Positions 9,389 through 18,537 of a stretch of DNA of 64,000 nt are shown piece by piece. The stretch's first letter is position 1. Every line of letters starts with the position of its first letter. Origin of the DNA: Bacteroidota bacterium (GTDB lineage: Bacteria > Bacteroidota > Bacteroidia > Bacteroidales > WCHB1-69). The stretch covers positions 1 to 64,000 of the forward strand of contig JAKIZI010000006.1 in NCBI GenBank assembly GCA_022708105.1. The letters are read 5' to 3'. The notes beneath the pieces were generated by a model. The model made no database searches and was not told where the DNA came from. It saw nothing but the letters and a program-made list of their open reading frames with translations. The translations under genes and the position numbers were made by a program.

Positions 9389-10198
9389 ATGATACAAAAA
9401 GGAGACATTTCGCATATTTTACGAAAATTAAGACTGATTTGGGTTACGGACTTTCTGAGGTATCACATACAAAAAATCAAAAATCGGCGAGCGAATAAAC
9501 ATTTTCGGAAGACACATCCGGAAGTGGCATTACCTCCTGATTATTTAATCTATGAATCGTTTCAGTTGCATTACAAAAAATACTACACGGAGAGTCGGGA
9601 AACAGCACAATGGTTAATCGGACATTTCGAAAAACACATTGAATTGGCGCAGAAAAATATTTTGGATTGGGGTTGCGGTCCCGGCCGGTTGATACGTCAT
9701 CTTCCTGCTTTAATCGGTCCCGGATGCAGTTATTACGGAACTGATTACAATCGTGCGAGTATTGAATGGTGTCGTACTCACATTCCGGATGTTCAGTTCA
9801 ACCTCAACCAATTAGAAGCCAAACTCCCCTATCCCGATGATTTTTTTGACGTCATTTATGGAATTTCGATATACACCCATTTGTCCGAAAAGATGCATTA
9901 CGAGTGGCATCGTGAGTTATCGAGGATATTAAAGCCTAATGGCATCATGTTTATGACCACTCAGGGAGATCCGTTTCGCGTAAAATTGACGGAGCCGGAA
10001 TCCGTGCGTTATCAACAAGGGCAATTGATTGTTCGGGGGCAGGTAAAAGAGGGGCATCGCACATACTCTGCTTTTCATCCGACCTCCTTTATGGAACAAT
10101 TATTCAGCAATATGAAAATCGAAGAACACATTGTGGGGCAACCCGAAAAGGGCAAATGGCTTCCTCAGGACATTTGGATAATCAGGAAAAACAAATAA
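9389..10198 (+). CDS. Class I SAM-dependent methyltransferase, substrate unknown
   Basis: A 269-residue protein with a central Rossmann-type methyltransferase domain. Motif I is ILDWGCGPGRLIRHL (SAM binding), motif II is the acidic YGTDYN, and the motif IV region is FDVIYGISIYTHLSE, followed by LKPNGIMFMTT. The N-terminal ~80 residues are basic and lack a known domain. I start at ATG 9389; a TTG two codons earlier is also in frame. The HAD gene begins 14 bases downstream, so the two are co-transcribed. Methyltransferases of this type often modify sugars or lipids, but nothing here identifies the acceptor. Confidence 0.85.
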   Translation: MIQKGDISHILRKLRLIWVTDFLRYHIQKIKNRRANKHFRKTHPEVALPPDYLIYESFQLHYKKYYTESRETAQWLIGHFEKHIELAQKNILDWGCGPGRLIRHLPALIGPGCSYYGTDYNRASIEWCRTHIPDVQFNLNQLEAKLPYPDDFFDVIYGISIYTHLSEKMHYEWHRELSRILKPNGIMFMTTQGDPFRVKLTEPESVRYQQGQLIVRGQVKEGHRTYSAFHPTSFMEQLFSNMKIEEHIVGQPEKGKWLPQDIWIIRKNK

Positions 10199-10212
10199 AG
10201 AGAACAACCAAC

Positions 10213-10917
10213 ATGAAAGATCACTTACAAGTAATCGGTTTTGATGCCGATGACACCCTTTGGCTCAACGAGAGTTACTATCAGGAAACCGGACAAAAAT
10301 TTTATCAATTGCTATCTCCCTATTTATCTTGTGAGGAGGCAGAAAAAGAGCTTTTTAAGACAGAGATGGGTAACATGGAGTTATACGGATACGGAGCTAA
10401 AGCCTACATCCTTTCCATCATTGAAACGGCATTGCGGGTAACGGAAAATCGTGTCGGGGCAAACATCATTTCCGAAATTATCACTTTGTGTAAGGAGTTG
10501 CTAAACAAACCTGTCGTTTTATTGGACGGCATTGCGGACATTTTGGAGCAACTGAGCCACAGCGACTATAGAGTCATCATGGTTACGAAAGGCGATTTAT
10601 TGGATCAGGAGCGAAAATTAAACAAGTCGAACATTGCCCAATACTTTCATCATATAGAGATTGTGAGTGACAAGAAAGAATCGGATTACATCAAATTACT
10701 GGAACGCCTATCGATAACGCCGGAGCATTTTTTGATGGTAGGAAACTCCTTAAAATCGGATGTATTACCGGTCATCAATATCGGAGGTTACGGGGTGCAC
10801 ATTCCCCACGAGATGACTTGGGCTCATGAGAAGACGGAGATGGAAGAGCGTCCCGACCGATTTTGGAAAATTGAGCATATTTCCGAATTGCGGAGCATTT
10901 TAGAGCTCAATAAATAA
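10213..10917 (+). CDS. HAD-superfamily hydrolase
   Basis: A 234-residue phosphatase-like protein. Motif I is FDADDTLW at residues 9-16, with the nucleophile and general-acid Asp pair. A threonine-containing segment (IMVTKGD) fits motif II, and GNSLKSDV fits motif IV. A helical cap lies between motifs I and II. I chose the ATG at 10213 because motif I follows directly; the longer frame starting at 10156 overlaps the methyltransferase gene and adds a tail unlike the family. It lies between the methyltransferase and an FG-GAP protein in one apparent operon. Substrate unknown. Confidence 0.88.
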   Translation: MKDHLQVIGFDADDTLWLNESYYQETGQKFYQLLSPYLSCEEAEKELFKTEMGNMELYGYGAKAYILSIIETALRVTENRVGANIISEIITLCKELLNKPVVLLDGIADILEQLSHSDYRVIMVTKGDLLDQERKLNKSNIAQYFHHIEIVSDKKESDYIKLLERLSITPEHFLMVGNSLKSDVLPVINIGGYGVHIPHEMTWAHEKTEMEERPDRFWKIEHISELRSILELNK

Positions 10918-10934
10918 TTCAGGATCCTTTATTT

Positions 10935-13166
10935 ATGAAAAAAATTGCATTTCTATTGGCATTATTCACTTATTCATTCCTCTTTTCTCAAGAGTACCAT
11001 GACTTTGGATTTGCGCGAAATTTTGACATTCCCGTATTTGGAAGCGGGGCAAGTGCGTTGGCAAACCCATGGGGCGGGGGCATTAATTCCATAAGAGCAT
11101 CGGAGATTGATCTGGATCTTGACGGGATTAAAGATCTATTTCTTTTTGAAAAGAACGGAAATCGGATACTTCCTTATCTCAATAACGGAATCGAAAACGA
11201 AATCAGTTATCGCTATGCACCTGAATACAAGCACTCCTTTCCTATATTGCATGATTGGGTTATTTTAAAAGACTACAACGGGGATGGTAAAGAGGACATT
11301 TTTACTTACGGATTGGCCGGTATCACTGTGTACAAAAATATTTCCGACAGTGCACTTCGATTTGAACTCATTACAACACAATTAGAATCCTATTACTACA
11401 ACAACTACACCAACATTTTTTCTTCGCCCGATGACTACTTAGTGATTGAAGACATAGACAACGACGGAGACGTAGATATATTGAATTTCATGGTATTGGG
11501 AAGATATATTCATTTTCAAAAAAATTATGCAATTGAGAACAGCGGTCATGCTGAAAATTTTGATTTCAGATTAGCAGATGAATGTTGGGGGAAATTTGCA
11601 GAAGGGGCCGATGATAACTCTATTGAATTAAACGTTGATTGTGGGAGTCGGGATCGAGATAAGACCCGTCACGTGGGTTCTACAATTTTGGCTTATGACT
11701 ACACAAAAGACGGAAAAAAAGACATTCTTATCGGAGATATTGACTATCCTGAAATCGTTTTTTTGGAAAACGGAGGCACGGTTGAAGAGGCATTGATGGT
11801 GAGTCAGACGACCTCCTTTCCGAATGCAATCCAGCCAATTCATCTATACTCCATGCCGGCAGTAACCTTTTATGACTTATCGAATGATGGTATTGACGAA
11901 ATCATTGTTTCGTCTGCAGATCCATCGCTTGTCAAATCCGAAAACCAAAATAGTGTTTGGTTGTATCAGTACAACAACACCAGTGAAACTTATGAATTGC
12001 AGACACGTTCCTTTTTACAGGAAGATATGATTGATGTGGGAAGCGGGGCCTACCCTGTTTTATTTGACTGGAACGGGGACGGGTTGGAAGATCTCTTCAT
12101 TGCGAATTACGGAGCTTATGACAGTTCTACATTCTACAACTACTATTTGGCCTCCTATTATTCTTCTTCAATTGCCTACTATGAAAACATCGGGCAAGAC
12201 ACAGCTCCGGAGTTTCGTTGGGTCACGGATGATTTCGGACAACTAAGAGATTCCGGGCACGAGGCATTATATCCTGTTTTCGGAGATTTTACGGGCGATG
12301 GCACTATTGACCTTTTGTGCGGGAATCGAAACGGGAATTTGCTTTTATTCAGGAATACCGGAGCCGACGGAGCCCTGCCTCAACTTGAAGAATCAGTCAT
12401 TTACGGAGACATTTCCGTGGAAGATTATAGCACACCCCAGTATTTCGATTTAGACAAGGATGGAAAAAAAGATTTACTCATTGGAAATCGGCGGGGGCAG
12501 ATTGCCTATTATCGGAATATTTCCACGGATTCCATTCCGACCTTTGAACTCATTACGGCACAATTGGGAGGGGTTGATGTGAGAGACTTCACCTTATCCT
12601 ATTTTGGCTATTCGGTTCCGTTCTTTTTTCGGACTTCAGATGACCTGACAGTTCTTTTTTGCGCCAATGAACAAGGAAAAATAGCATATTATAAAAATAT
12701 AGACCATAATCTTGACGGCACGTTTGAGCTTGTAGAAGATGCGATTTTTGAAGTTGAGGAAAACCGACGATATGACATTTCCGAGGGCATTCGTTCAGGA
12801 CTGAGTATTTATGACCTGAATCACGATCAATTTCCGGATCTTTTGGTCGGGAATTATGCCGGAGGCCTAAGTTTCTTTCAGGGAACCACCCCGCCGGATA
12901 TTCACATTTCAATTGAAAATTATGAATTTTCTTCATTCGAAATATATCCAAATCCTGCAAACGAGAAGATTGTTATTGATGGCCGAATAGAAAAAATAAA
13001 GAAAATTTGCATTTACTCTGTAACGGGAGAAAAAATCGCATCCATACACAATTGTGATGTACCGGTTATTCTTTCGACAGAGCATTTATCGGCAGGTTTT
13101 TACATTCTTCGCATCCAAGATCAAGATAACCGAGTACACACCGAAAAAATCATTATTGCACACTAA
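10935..13166 (+). CDS. Secreted FG-GAP/VCBS-repeat protein with T9SS sorting domain
   Basis: A 743-residue exported protein with a signal peptide (about 1-18, ending LFSQ). The body carries repeated Asp-rich FG-GAP/VCBS calcium-loop motifs, for example DLDLDGIKDLF, DYNGDGKEDIF, DIDNDGDVDIL, DWNGDGLEDLF and DLDKDGKKDLL, predicting a beta-propeller. The last ~75 residues form a T9SS type A sorting domain (EIYPNPANEKIVI near its start). It begins 17 bases after the HAD gene and is probably co-transcribed with it. A surface-exposed binding role is plausible; the ligand is unknown. Confidence 0.9.
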   Translation: MKKIAFLLALFTYSFLFSQEYHDFGFARNFDIPVFGSGASALANPWGGGINSIRASEIDLDLDGIKDLFLFEKNGNRILPYLNNGIENEISYRYAPEYKHSFPILHDWVILKDYNGDGKEDIFTYGLAGITVYKNISDSALRFELITTQLESYYYNNYTNIFSSPDDYLVIEDIDNDGDVDILNFMVLGRYIHFQKNYAIENSGHAENFDFRLADECWGKFAEGADDNSIELNVDCGSRDRDKTRHVGSTILAYDYTKDGKKDILIGDIDYPEIVFLENGGTVEEALMVSQTTSFPNAIQPIHLYSMPAVTFYDLSNDGIDEIIVSSADPSLVKSENQNSVWLYQYNNTSETYELQTRSFLQEDMIDVGSGAYPVLFDWNGDGLEDLFIANYGAYDSSTFYNYYLASYYSSSIAYYENIGQDTAPEFRWVTDDFGQLRDSGHEALYPVFGDFTGDGTIDLLCGNRNGNLLLFRNTGADGALPQLEESVIYGDISVEDYSTPQYFDLDKDGKKDLLIGNRRGQIAYYRNISTDSIPTFELITAQLGGVDVRDFTLSYFGYSVPFFFRTSDDLTVLFCANEQGKIAYYKNIDHNLDGTFELVEDAIFEVEENRRYDISEGIRSGLSIYDLNHDQFPDLLVGNYAGGLSFFQGTTPPDIHISIENYEFSSFEIYPNPANEKIVIDGRIEKIKKICIYSVTGEKIASIHNCDVPVILSTEHLSAGFYILRIQDQDNRVHTEKIIIAH

Positions 13167-13204
13167 AGCATCCTCCTCTTATAGACTTATATTGCTAATT
13201 TTTA

Positions 13205-13213
13205 TATTTTTGC
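13205..13213 (+). promoter_or_regulatory. Promoter -7 element (TATTTTTGC) for folD operon
   Basis: TATTTTTGC matches TAnnTTTG, 22 bases before the folD ATG. Confidence 0.5.
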
Positions 13214-13235
13214 ACCATCAATAAAAAAATAATCC

Positions 13236-14123
13236 ATGACACTATTAGATGGCAAACAAATTGCCAATGAGATTAAAACAGAAATTGCCACAGAAGTAAA
13301 ATCGTTGGTAGATAACGGACAAGATACACCACATCTGGCCGCTGTTATTGTAGGGGAAGATAATGCTGCAAAGACCTATATCAATTCGATAGAACGAACT
13401 TGCAAAGAAGTTGGATTTATCTCCTCCATATATCAATGTCCTGAAAAAGTAACGGAAGAAGAGTTACTGGGCATTCTTGATTTTTTGAATCAAGATAGCG
13501 AAGTGGACGGATATATCATTCAGATGCCGCTTCCGAAGCACTTGTCTTCCAAGCGCATCATTGAGCGGATAAATCCGGACAAAGATGTAGATTGCATGCA
13601 TCCGTCAAATATTGGAAAATTGGTTACAGGAGATACCTTATTCATTCCTGCAACACCATTGGGAACGATAGAATTGATCAAACGGAGTCACATTGAAACC
13701 GAAGGCAAGCATTGTGTTGTTTTGGGACGAAGTGCAATTGTGGGCAAACCGTTGGCTTTATTATTGGCCGAGAAATCAGCAACCGGGAATGCCACGGTTA
13801 CCATTTGTCACAGTAAAACAAAGAATTTGAAAGAAGTTTGTGCGCAGGCAGATATATTATTGGTTGCCATTGGGCAAGCTGAGATGATTGACGCGGAATA
13901 TGTCAAAGAGGGGGCAACCGTGATTGACATTGGCATTCATCGGGTAGACGATTCCACTCGTGAGAAGGGTTATCGGATTTGCGGAGATGTTCAATTCGAT
14001 GAAGTATCTAAGAAAGCCGCTTATATCACTCCTGTTCCCGGAGGAATTGGACAGATGACAATGGCTTCTTTATTATTAAACACATTCAAAGCGTACAAAC
14101 ATAAAAGAACTCAAACCACGTAA
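13236..14123 (+). CDS. folD: Bifunctional methylenetetrahydrofolate dehydrogenase/cyclohydrolase
   Basis: A 295-residue cytoplasmic enzyme interconverting 5,10-methylene-, methenyl- and 10-formyl-tetrahydrofolate with NADP. The family signatures are present: the segment with Lys-Thr-Tyr-Ile (catalytic Lys/Tyr), DGYIIQMPLPKHL, DKDVDCMHPSNIG, VVLGRSAIVGKP (dinucleotide binding) and TPVPGGIGQMT. Length is normal. It is the first gene of an operon with tadA, whose ATG follows one base after the folD stop. Confidence 0.98.
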   Translation: MTLLDGKQIANEIKTEIATEVKSLVDNGQDTPHLAAVIVGEDNAAKTYINSIERTCKEVGFISSIYQCPEKVTEEELLGILDFLNQDSEVDGYIIQMPLPKHLSSKRIIERINPDKDVDCMHPSNIGKLVTGDTLFIPATPLGTIELIKRSHIETEGKHCVVLGRSAIVGKPLALLLAEKSATGNATVTICHSKTKNLKEVCAQADILLVAIGQAEMIDAEYVKEGATVIDIGIHRVDDSTREKGYRICGDVQFDEVSKKAAYITPVPGGIGQMTMASLLLNTFKAYKHKRTQTT

Positions 14124-14124
14124 G

Positions 14125-14565
14125 ATGGAATTCTCTGATGAATATTTCATGCAAAAAGCATATAATGAAGCAGAAGAAGCGTTAATGGAAGGTGAAATTC
14201 CTATTGGAGCGATAGTGGTATTACAAGACAGGATCATTGGCCGTGGCCATAACTTAACGGAACGGCTGCAAGATGTAACGGCACATGCTGAAATCCAAGC
14301 CATTACAGCAGCAGCGAACACATTGGGCGCTAAATATTTAAAAGATTGCACATTGTATGTAACTTTGGAGCCCTGTGTGATGTGTGCGGGGGCCATCGCG
14401 TGGGCACAGTTTGGTCGTTTGGTTTACGGAGCATCAGATCCCAAAAAAGGATATACACAACTCAGTTCTCCTGTACTTCATCCAAAAACCATCGTAACAA
14501 AAGGGATTAAAGAACAAGAATGTTCCCAACTATTAATTGATTTTTTTTCCAATAAAAGAAAATGA
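14125..14565 (+). CDS. tadA: tRNA-specific adenosine deaminase
   Basis: A 146-residue zinc deaminase of the CDA fold that converts A34 to inosine in tRNA-Arg. The zinc and catalytic motifs are TAHAEIQAI (His and Glu) and EPCVMCAGAI (two Cys). Size and motifs fit TadA; related small nucleoside or guanine deaminases are harder to exclude by eye. It follows folD with no spacer and overlaps the next gene by 4 bases (ATGA), so the three genes are probably translated from one transcript. Confidence 0.88.
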   Translation: MEFSDEYFMQKAYNEAEEALMEGEIPIGAIVVLQDRIIGRGHNLTERLQDVTAHAEIQAITAAANTLGAKYLKDCTLYVTLEPCVMCAGAIAWAQFGRLVYGASDPKKGYTQLSSPVLHPKTIVTKGIKEQECSQLLIDFFSNKRK

Positions 14566-15296
14566 AAAAAACACTCTATCTTATATGCATATTACTCATT
14601 ACTGAAGTGAGTTATTCCCAGCAATTTTTAGGATCGGTTATCGCCGGAGCAAATATCTCGCAAGTAGATGGAGATGAAGTATATGGATTTCGAAAGGCGG
14701 GGATTCATGCCGGCGCGGCAGTATCATTACCTTTGGATAAGAAGCATCACTGGACGGCTACAATAGAACTCCTTTACAGTCAGAAAGGATCCTACCGAAA
14801 ATATTATGTTTCCAATATGTGCGACAGTTGTCCTCCTGACCTCAATATTAACAAAGAAATTCCATGCAATTCGAAAATTAAGTATAAATTACAGCTTGAT
14901 TATGTAGAAATTCCACTTACAGTGCATTATGAGGATTTTCGAACGGGATGGAGTATTGGAGCCGGTGCCGCATGGGGACGATTGGTTAATGTTAAGGAGA
15001 TTGAAAACGGATGGACCCGGACAACTTCCATTCGTTCAAAAGTTTATTCACGGAATGAATGGAGTATATTAGCGGATGTCAAAATCAGAATTTGGAAAGG
15101 ATTAAAGTTTGACATTCGGTATCAATACTCATTAGCCCCGATTCGTAAAAGAGATTTTTATGTCGGAACCCCAAAACAAGAGACAAGAAAACAATATAAT
15201 AATGTCATCACGTGCAGACTCATTTATGTTTTCAATGAAAAATTTCAAAAAAATGATAAGGGAAAGTGGGAAAAAACCATTAAGAGTAAGAAGTAA
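14562..15296 (+). CDS. Outer-membrane beta-barrel protein (porin-like, OMP_b-brl_2 type)
   Basis: A 244-residue protein with a signal peptide (about 1-19, ending SYSQ). It has alternating hydrophobic/polar strands typical of small Bacteroidota barrels. The N-terminal pattern GANISQVDGDEVYGFRKAG is characteristic of this group, and a Cys-rich loop (NMCDSCPPDL) lies near residue 87. It overlaps tadA by 4 bases. Its role is unknown. I considered PorT of the T9SS because of similar length, but saw no specific match. Confidence 0.8.
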   Translation: MKKTLYLICILLITEVSYSQQFLGSVIAGANISQVDGDEVYGFRKAGIHAGAAVSLPLDKKHHWTATIELLYSQKGSYRKYYVSNMCDSCPPDLNINKEIPCNSKIKYKLQLDYVEIPLTVHYEDFRTGWSIGAGAAWGRLVNVKEIENGWTRTTSIRSKVYSRNEWSILADVKIRIWKGLKFDIRYQYSLAPIRKRDFYVGTPKQETRKQYNNVITCRLIYVFNEKFQKNDKGKWEKTIKSKK

Positions 15297-15351
15297 AATT
15301 TTACTATGTTATCTATTCATTATCAAGAAAAAAAGTAAAATTGAAAAAGTA

Positions 15352-15383
15352 TTTGCAATATAAAAATAAAATTGTATATTTGC
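15352..15383 (+). promoter_or_regulatory. Promoter for rpmD-rplO-secY-map (TTTG-N19-TATATTTG)
   Basis: TTTG at 15352-15355 and TATATTTG at 15375-15382 are 19 bases apart, the classic Bacteroidota -33/-7 layout. The leader to rpmD is about 150 bases long, AT-rich, with no gene or clear structure seen. Confidence 0.7.
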
Positions 15384-15540
15384 CGACTTTTTTACGTGTA
15401 ATGAGAAGTAGATCATTTTGTGCTAAAAAATACATTATAAGTTTATAAATCAAATATATAAAGCCTTTAGAATTAAAAAATTGTTTTGATTAATAATTGA
15501 AAAATAATATAAAAAATTACCTTATCTTAAAACATACGTG

Positions 15541-15720
15541 ATGAAAAAAATTAAAGTAACGCAAGTTAGAAGTGCCATTGACAGACCTGAACGTCAGAAG
15601 AGATCTTTACAGGCCTTAGGTTTGAGAAAAATGCATCAAACTGTTGAACACACCGGCACCCCACAAATCTTGGGTATTGTTGAAAAAGTGAAGCATCTTG
15701 TTCAAGTAGAAGAAATTTAA
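15541..15720 (+). CDS. rpmD: 50S ribosomal protein L30 (uL30)
   Basis: A 59-residue ribosomal protein of normal bacterial L30 size. The start MKKIKVTQVRSAIDRP and the segment QKRSLQALGLRKMHQTVEH are diagnostic. I use the ATG at 15541; a GTG codon sits immediately before it. In most bacteria rpmD follows rpsE in the spc operon. Here the upstream neighbour is an unrelated barrel-protein gene and rpmD has its own promoter. Confidence 0.97.
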   Translation: MKKIKVTQVRSAIDRPERQKRSLQALGLRKMHQTVEHTGTPQILGIVEKVKHLVQVEEI

Positions 15721-15753
15721 GTTGAAAATTAAAATAAATTGGGAGAACAAACA

Positions 15754-16260
15754 ATGAATTTACAAAGTTTAAAACCTGCTTCAAATGCTACGAAGCAGTC
15801 AAAGAGAATAGGAAGAGGACAAGGATCCGGTAAAGGTGGAACTTCCACAAAAGGGCATAAGGGAGCTCAATCGAGATCAGGGTACAAACGTAAAATCGGA
15901 TTTGAAGGCGGACAGATGCCTATCTATCGTTTATTACCAAAGAGAGGATTTAAAAATATCAATCGAGTTGAGTATAGTGCAATCAACATCAGCACTTTGC
16001 AAGCACTTGCAGAAAAAACAAAAGCTACGGAAATTACTATCGAATTGATGCGTACGCATGGTTTATTGCAAAAGAAAGATTTGGTAAAAATATTAGGTAA
16101 AGGTGAATTAACTGCAAAGTTAATGGTAACAGCTCATGCATTTTCAAAAACAGCGATTGCGGCCATTGAAAAAGTCGGAGGGAGTGTAACTATTTTGAAT
16201 GCCCCCAAGGAAGAAGTTGCCCCCAAAGCGGCTGTCGAAGCCAATCATTCTGAAGAATAA
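15754..16260 (+). CDS. rplO: 50S ribosomal protein L15 (uL15)
   Basis: A 168-residue ribosomal protein. The glycine- and basic-rich N-terminal segment (RIGRGQGSGKGGTSTKGHKG) binds 23S rRNA, and GFEGGQMPIYRLLPKRGF is the family signature. Start ATG 15754 gives the usual MNLQSLKPA N-terminus; the frame opens five codons earlier with TTG. The C-terminal ~18 residues are an Ala/Glu-rich extension. It lies 33 bases after rpmD, the same order as in the spc operon. Confidence 0.98.
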   Translation: MNLQSLKPASNATKQSKRIGRGQGSGKGGTSTKGHKGAQSRSGYKRKIGFEGGQMPIYRLLPKRGFKNINRVEYSAINISTLQALAEKTKATEITIELMRTHGLLQKKDLVKILGKGELTAKLMVTAHAFSKTAIAAIEKVGGSVTILNAPKEEVAPKAAVEANHSEE

Positions 16261-16299
16261 CTCACATAAAAACAGTAGATTTTCAATCATAATACCCGT

Positions 16300-17655
16300 A
16301 TGAAAAAATTTATAGAAACTATAAAAAATATATTTAAAATAGAGGATTTACGCAAGCGGATTCTTTACACCTTAGGGATTATTTTAATATATCGTTTAGG
16401 ATCACACATTGTACTTCCCGGTATTAATCCCGGTTCTTTAACCGCCTTTTCAAAATCGGCTCAAGAAGGATTGCTTGGTTTATTAGATCTCTTCTCAGGA
16501 GGAGCATTTTCAAATGCTTCTATTTTTGCCTTGGGTATTATGCCATATATCTCCGCATCAATTGTGATTCAGTTGATGACTCTAGCAGTTCCATACTTTC
16601 AAAGACTTCAAAAAGAAGGTGAAAGCGGACGAAAAAAGATTAATCAAATTACCCGTTATTTAACTGTTGCAGTAGTTGCTATTCAAGCTCCTGCTTACAT
16701 TGCGAATATTCAAGGGCAATTTGCTTACGCTATTCATCCGAGTATGTACGGAGCTACCTTTTTAGGTTTCTCTGCTTTTGCATTAACTTCTTTCATATTG
16801 CTTATTGCCGGAACACTATTTATAATGTGGCTCGGGGAGCGTATCACAGACAAAGGTATTGGAAACGGAATTTCAATGATCATTATGATCGGGATTATTG
16901 CTCGATTCCCGTTTGCTTTACGTGCAGAATTTCTTTCAAGAATTACGGAAATGAATGGAGGTCCTATTATCTTTATCATTGAAATTCTCTTAATGATGTT
17001 GATCATAAGTCTTTGTGTCTTATTAGTACAAGGAACACGGCGAATTCCGATTCAATATGCAAAAAGAATTGTCGGAAACAAACAATACGGTGGTGTACGT
17101 AATTTTCTACCATTGAAAGTAAATGCTGCCGGCGTAATGCCTATTATTTTTGCACAAGCCATTATTATGCTTCCTTTATCATTTGTTTCTATTTCTCAAA
17201 CATCCGGTGGTGGTGGCTTTTGGAATAGTTTCATAGACTATAACGGGTTGGGCTATAATTTACTTTTCTTTATCCTTATCATTGCTTTTACCTATTTTTA
17301 TACTGCAATTACCATTAATCCAAATCAAATTGCAGAAGACTTAAAGAAAAACGGAGGATTTATTCCCGGTACCAAACCCGGAAAACAAACGGTACAACTT
17401 ATTGATACGATCATGTCAAGGATTACATTACCCGGTTCTATCTTTTTGGGTATTGTAGCAATTCTGCCGGCAATTGTAGGACAATTTGGGGTTAACCAAC
17501 AGTTTTCACAATTCTTTGGTGGCACCTCCCTTCTGATTATGGTAGGTGTTGTCTTAGACACTTTGCAACAAATTGAGAGTCATTTGTTGATGAGACATTA
17601 CGACGGATTAACAAAATCCGGAAGAATTAAAGGGCGGAGCGGAAACATGTACTAA
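16300..17655 (+). CDS. secY: Protein translocase subunit SecY
   Basis: A 451-residue inner-membrane channel subunit of the Sec translocon, with about ten transmembrane helices. Family landmarks include LGIILIYRLGSHIVLPGI (TM1), the plug region with LLDLFSGGAFSNASIFALGIMPYI, and the cytoplasmic loop with GGFIPGTKPGKQT. It sits between rplO and map with short gaps (39 and 4 bases), keeping the ancestral order. Confidence 0.98.
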   Translation: MKKFIETIKNIFKIEDLRKRILYTLGIILIYRLGSHIVLPGINPGSLTAFSKSAQEGLLGLLDLFSGGAFSNASIFALGIMPYISASIVIQLMTLAVPYFQRLQKEGESGRKKINQITRYLTVAVVAIQAPAYIANIQGQFAYAIHPSMYGATFLGFSAFALTSFILLIAGTLFIMWLGERITDKGIGNGISMIIMIGIIARFPFALRAEFLSRITEMNGGPIIFIIEILLMMLIISLCVLLVQGTRRIPIQYAKRIVGNKQYGGVRNFLPLKVNAAGVMPIIFAQAIIMLPLSFVSISQTSGGGGFWNSFIDYNGLGYNLLFFILIIAFTYFYTAITINPNQIAEDLKKNGGFIPGTKPGKQTVQLIDTIMSRITLPGSIFLGIVAILPAIVGQFGVNQQFSQFFGGTSLLIMVGVVLDTLQQIESHLLMRHYDGLTKSGRIKGRSGNMY

Positions 17656-17659
17656 TCAA

Positions 17660-18451
17660 ATGGGAATCTTTAACAAAATCTATCTCAAAACAACAGAAGA
17701 GGTTGAACTGATTAAAGAAAGCGCCCGGATTGTCGGACTAACTCTTGCTGAGGTAGCCAAACATATAAAACCGGGAGTTCCGTGCCAATATTTAGATAGA
17801 ATTGCAGAAGAATTTATAAGGGACCATCATGCGGTCCCTTCTTTTAAAGGTTATAACGGATATCCGGCCTCTTTGTGTATTTCGATTAATGATGTAGTCG
17901 TTCATGGAATCCCCCACTCCAACATCTTAAAAGAAGGAGATATTGTATCTGTTGATTGCGGAACATATAAGAATGGATATCATGGAGATTATGCATACAC
18001 ATTTGCTGTAGGAGAAATATCAAATGAAAAACAACTGCTGGTTGATCGTACCCGCGAATCCCTCTACAAAGGTATTGAAGCAGCCAAAAAAGGCAACCAT
18101 ATCGGAGATATCGGACATGCGATTCAATCCTATGTTGAATCATTTGGCTACGGAGTTGTAAGAGAATTGGTCGGACATGGTATCGGAAAAAATATGCATG
18201 AAAAACCGGATGTTCCTAATTTCGGAAAACCGGGCAAAGGTGAATTAATTGTTCCCGGAATGGTTTTTTGCATTGAACCTATGATTAATATGGGAACACA
18301 TCGCGTTAGCATGGATCGTGACCAATGGACAATTCGAACGCTCGACAGAAAACCATCTGCACATTTTGAACATCAACTTGCAGTTACCTCTACAGGAACA
18401 ATTCTTCTCTCAACATACGAGTACATAGAAGAGGTCTTACAAAAAAAATAG
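17660..18451 (+). CDS. map: Type I methionine aminopeptidase
   Basis: A 263-residue cytosolic metalloenzyme that removes N-terminal Met from nascent proteins. The metal ligands are visible: VDCGTYKNGYHGDYAYTF (two Asp), GHGIGKNMHEKP (His), CIEPMI (Glu) and FEHQLAVT (Glu). VVHGIPH carries the substrate His. It begins 4 bases after secY. In most genomes infA, rpmJ, rpsM, rpsK, rpsD, rpoA and rplQ follow; none is present here. Confidence 0.97.
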   Translation: MGIFNKIYLKTTEEVELIKESARIVGLTLAEVAKHIKPGVPCQYLDRIAEEFIRDHHAVPSFKGYNGYPASLCISINDVVVHGIPHSNILKEGDIVSVDCGTYKNGYHGDYAYTFAVGEISNEKQLLVDRTRESLYKGIEAAKKGNHIGDIGHAIQSYVESFGYGVVRELVGHGIGKNMHEKPDVPNFGKPGKGELIVPGMVFCIEPMINMGTHRVSMDRDQWTIRTLDRKPSAHFEHQLAVTSTGTILLSTYEYIEEVLQKK

Positions 18452-18514
18452 CGATTTCTTTTTCCGAATAATTTAATTTCTTTATATAATAATCACATTC
18501 TCAAGTGCGTTATT

Positions 18515-18533
18515 ATTGATATTATTCATCAAT
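18515..18533. repeat. Short inverted repeat before the small ORF
   Basis: ATTGAT-N7-ATCAAT ends 4 bases before the ATG at 18538. It could be an operator or a weak leader hairpin; nothing more can be said. Confidence 0.35.
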
Positions 18534-18537
18534 ATAT

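Noticed and set aside
12589-12960. 123-residue ORF opposite the FG-GAP protein
   Set aside because: Antisense shadow in a coding region, with no family pattern.
14562-15296. PorT of the type IX secretion system
   Set aside because: Length is similar, but only general small-barrel features are seen; no T9SS neighbours support it.
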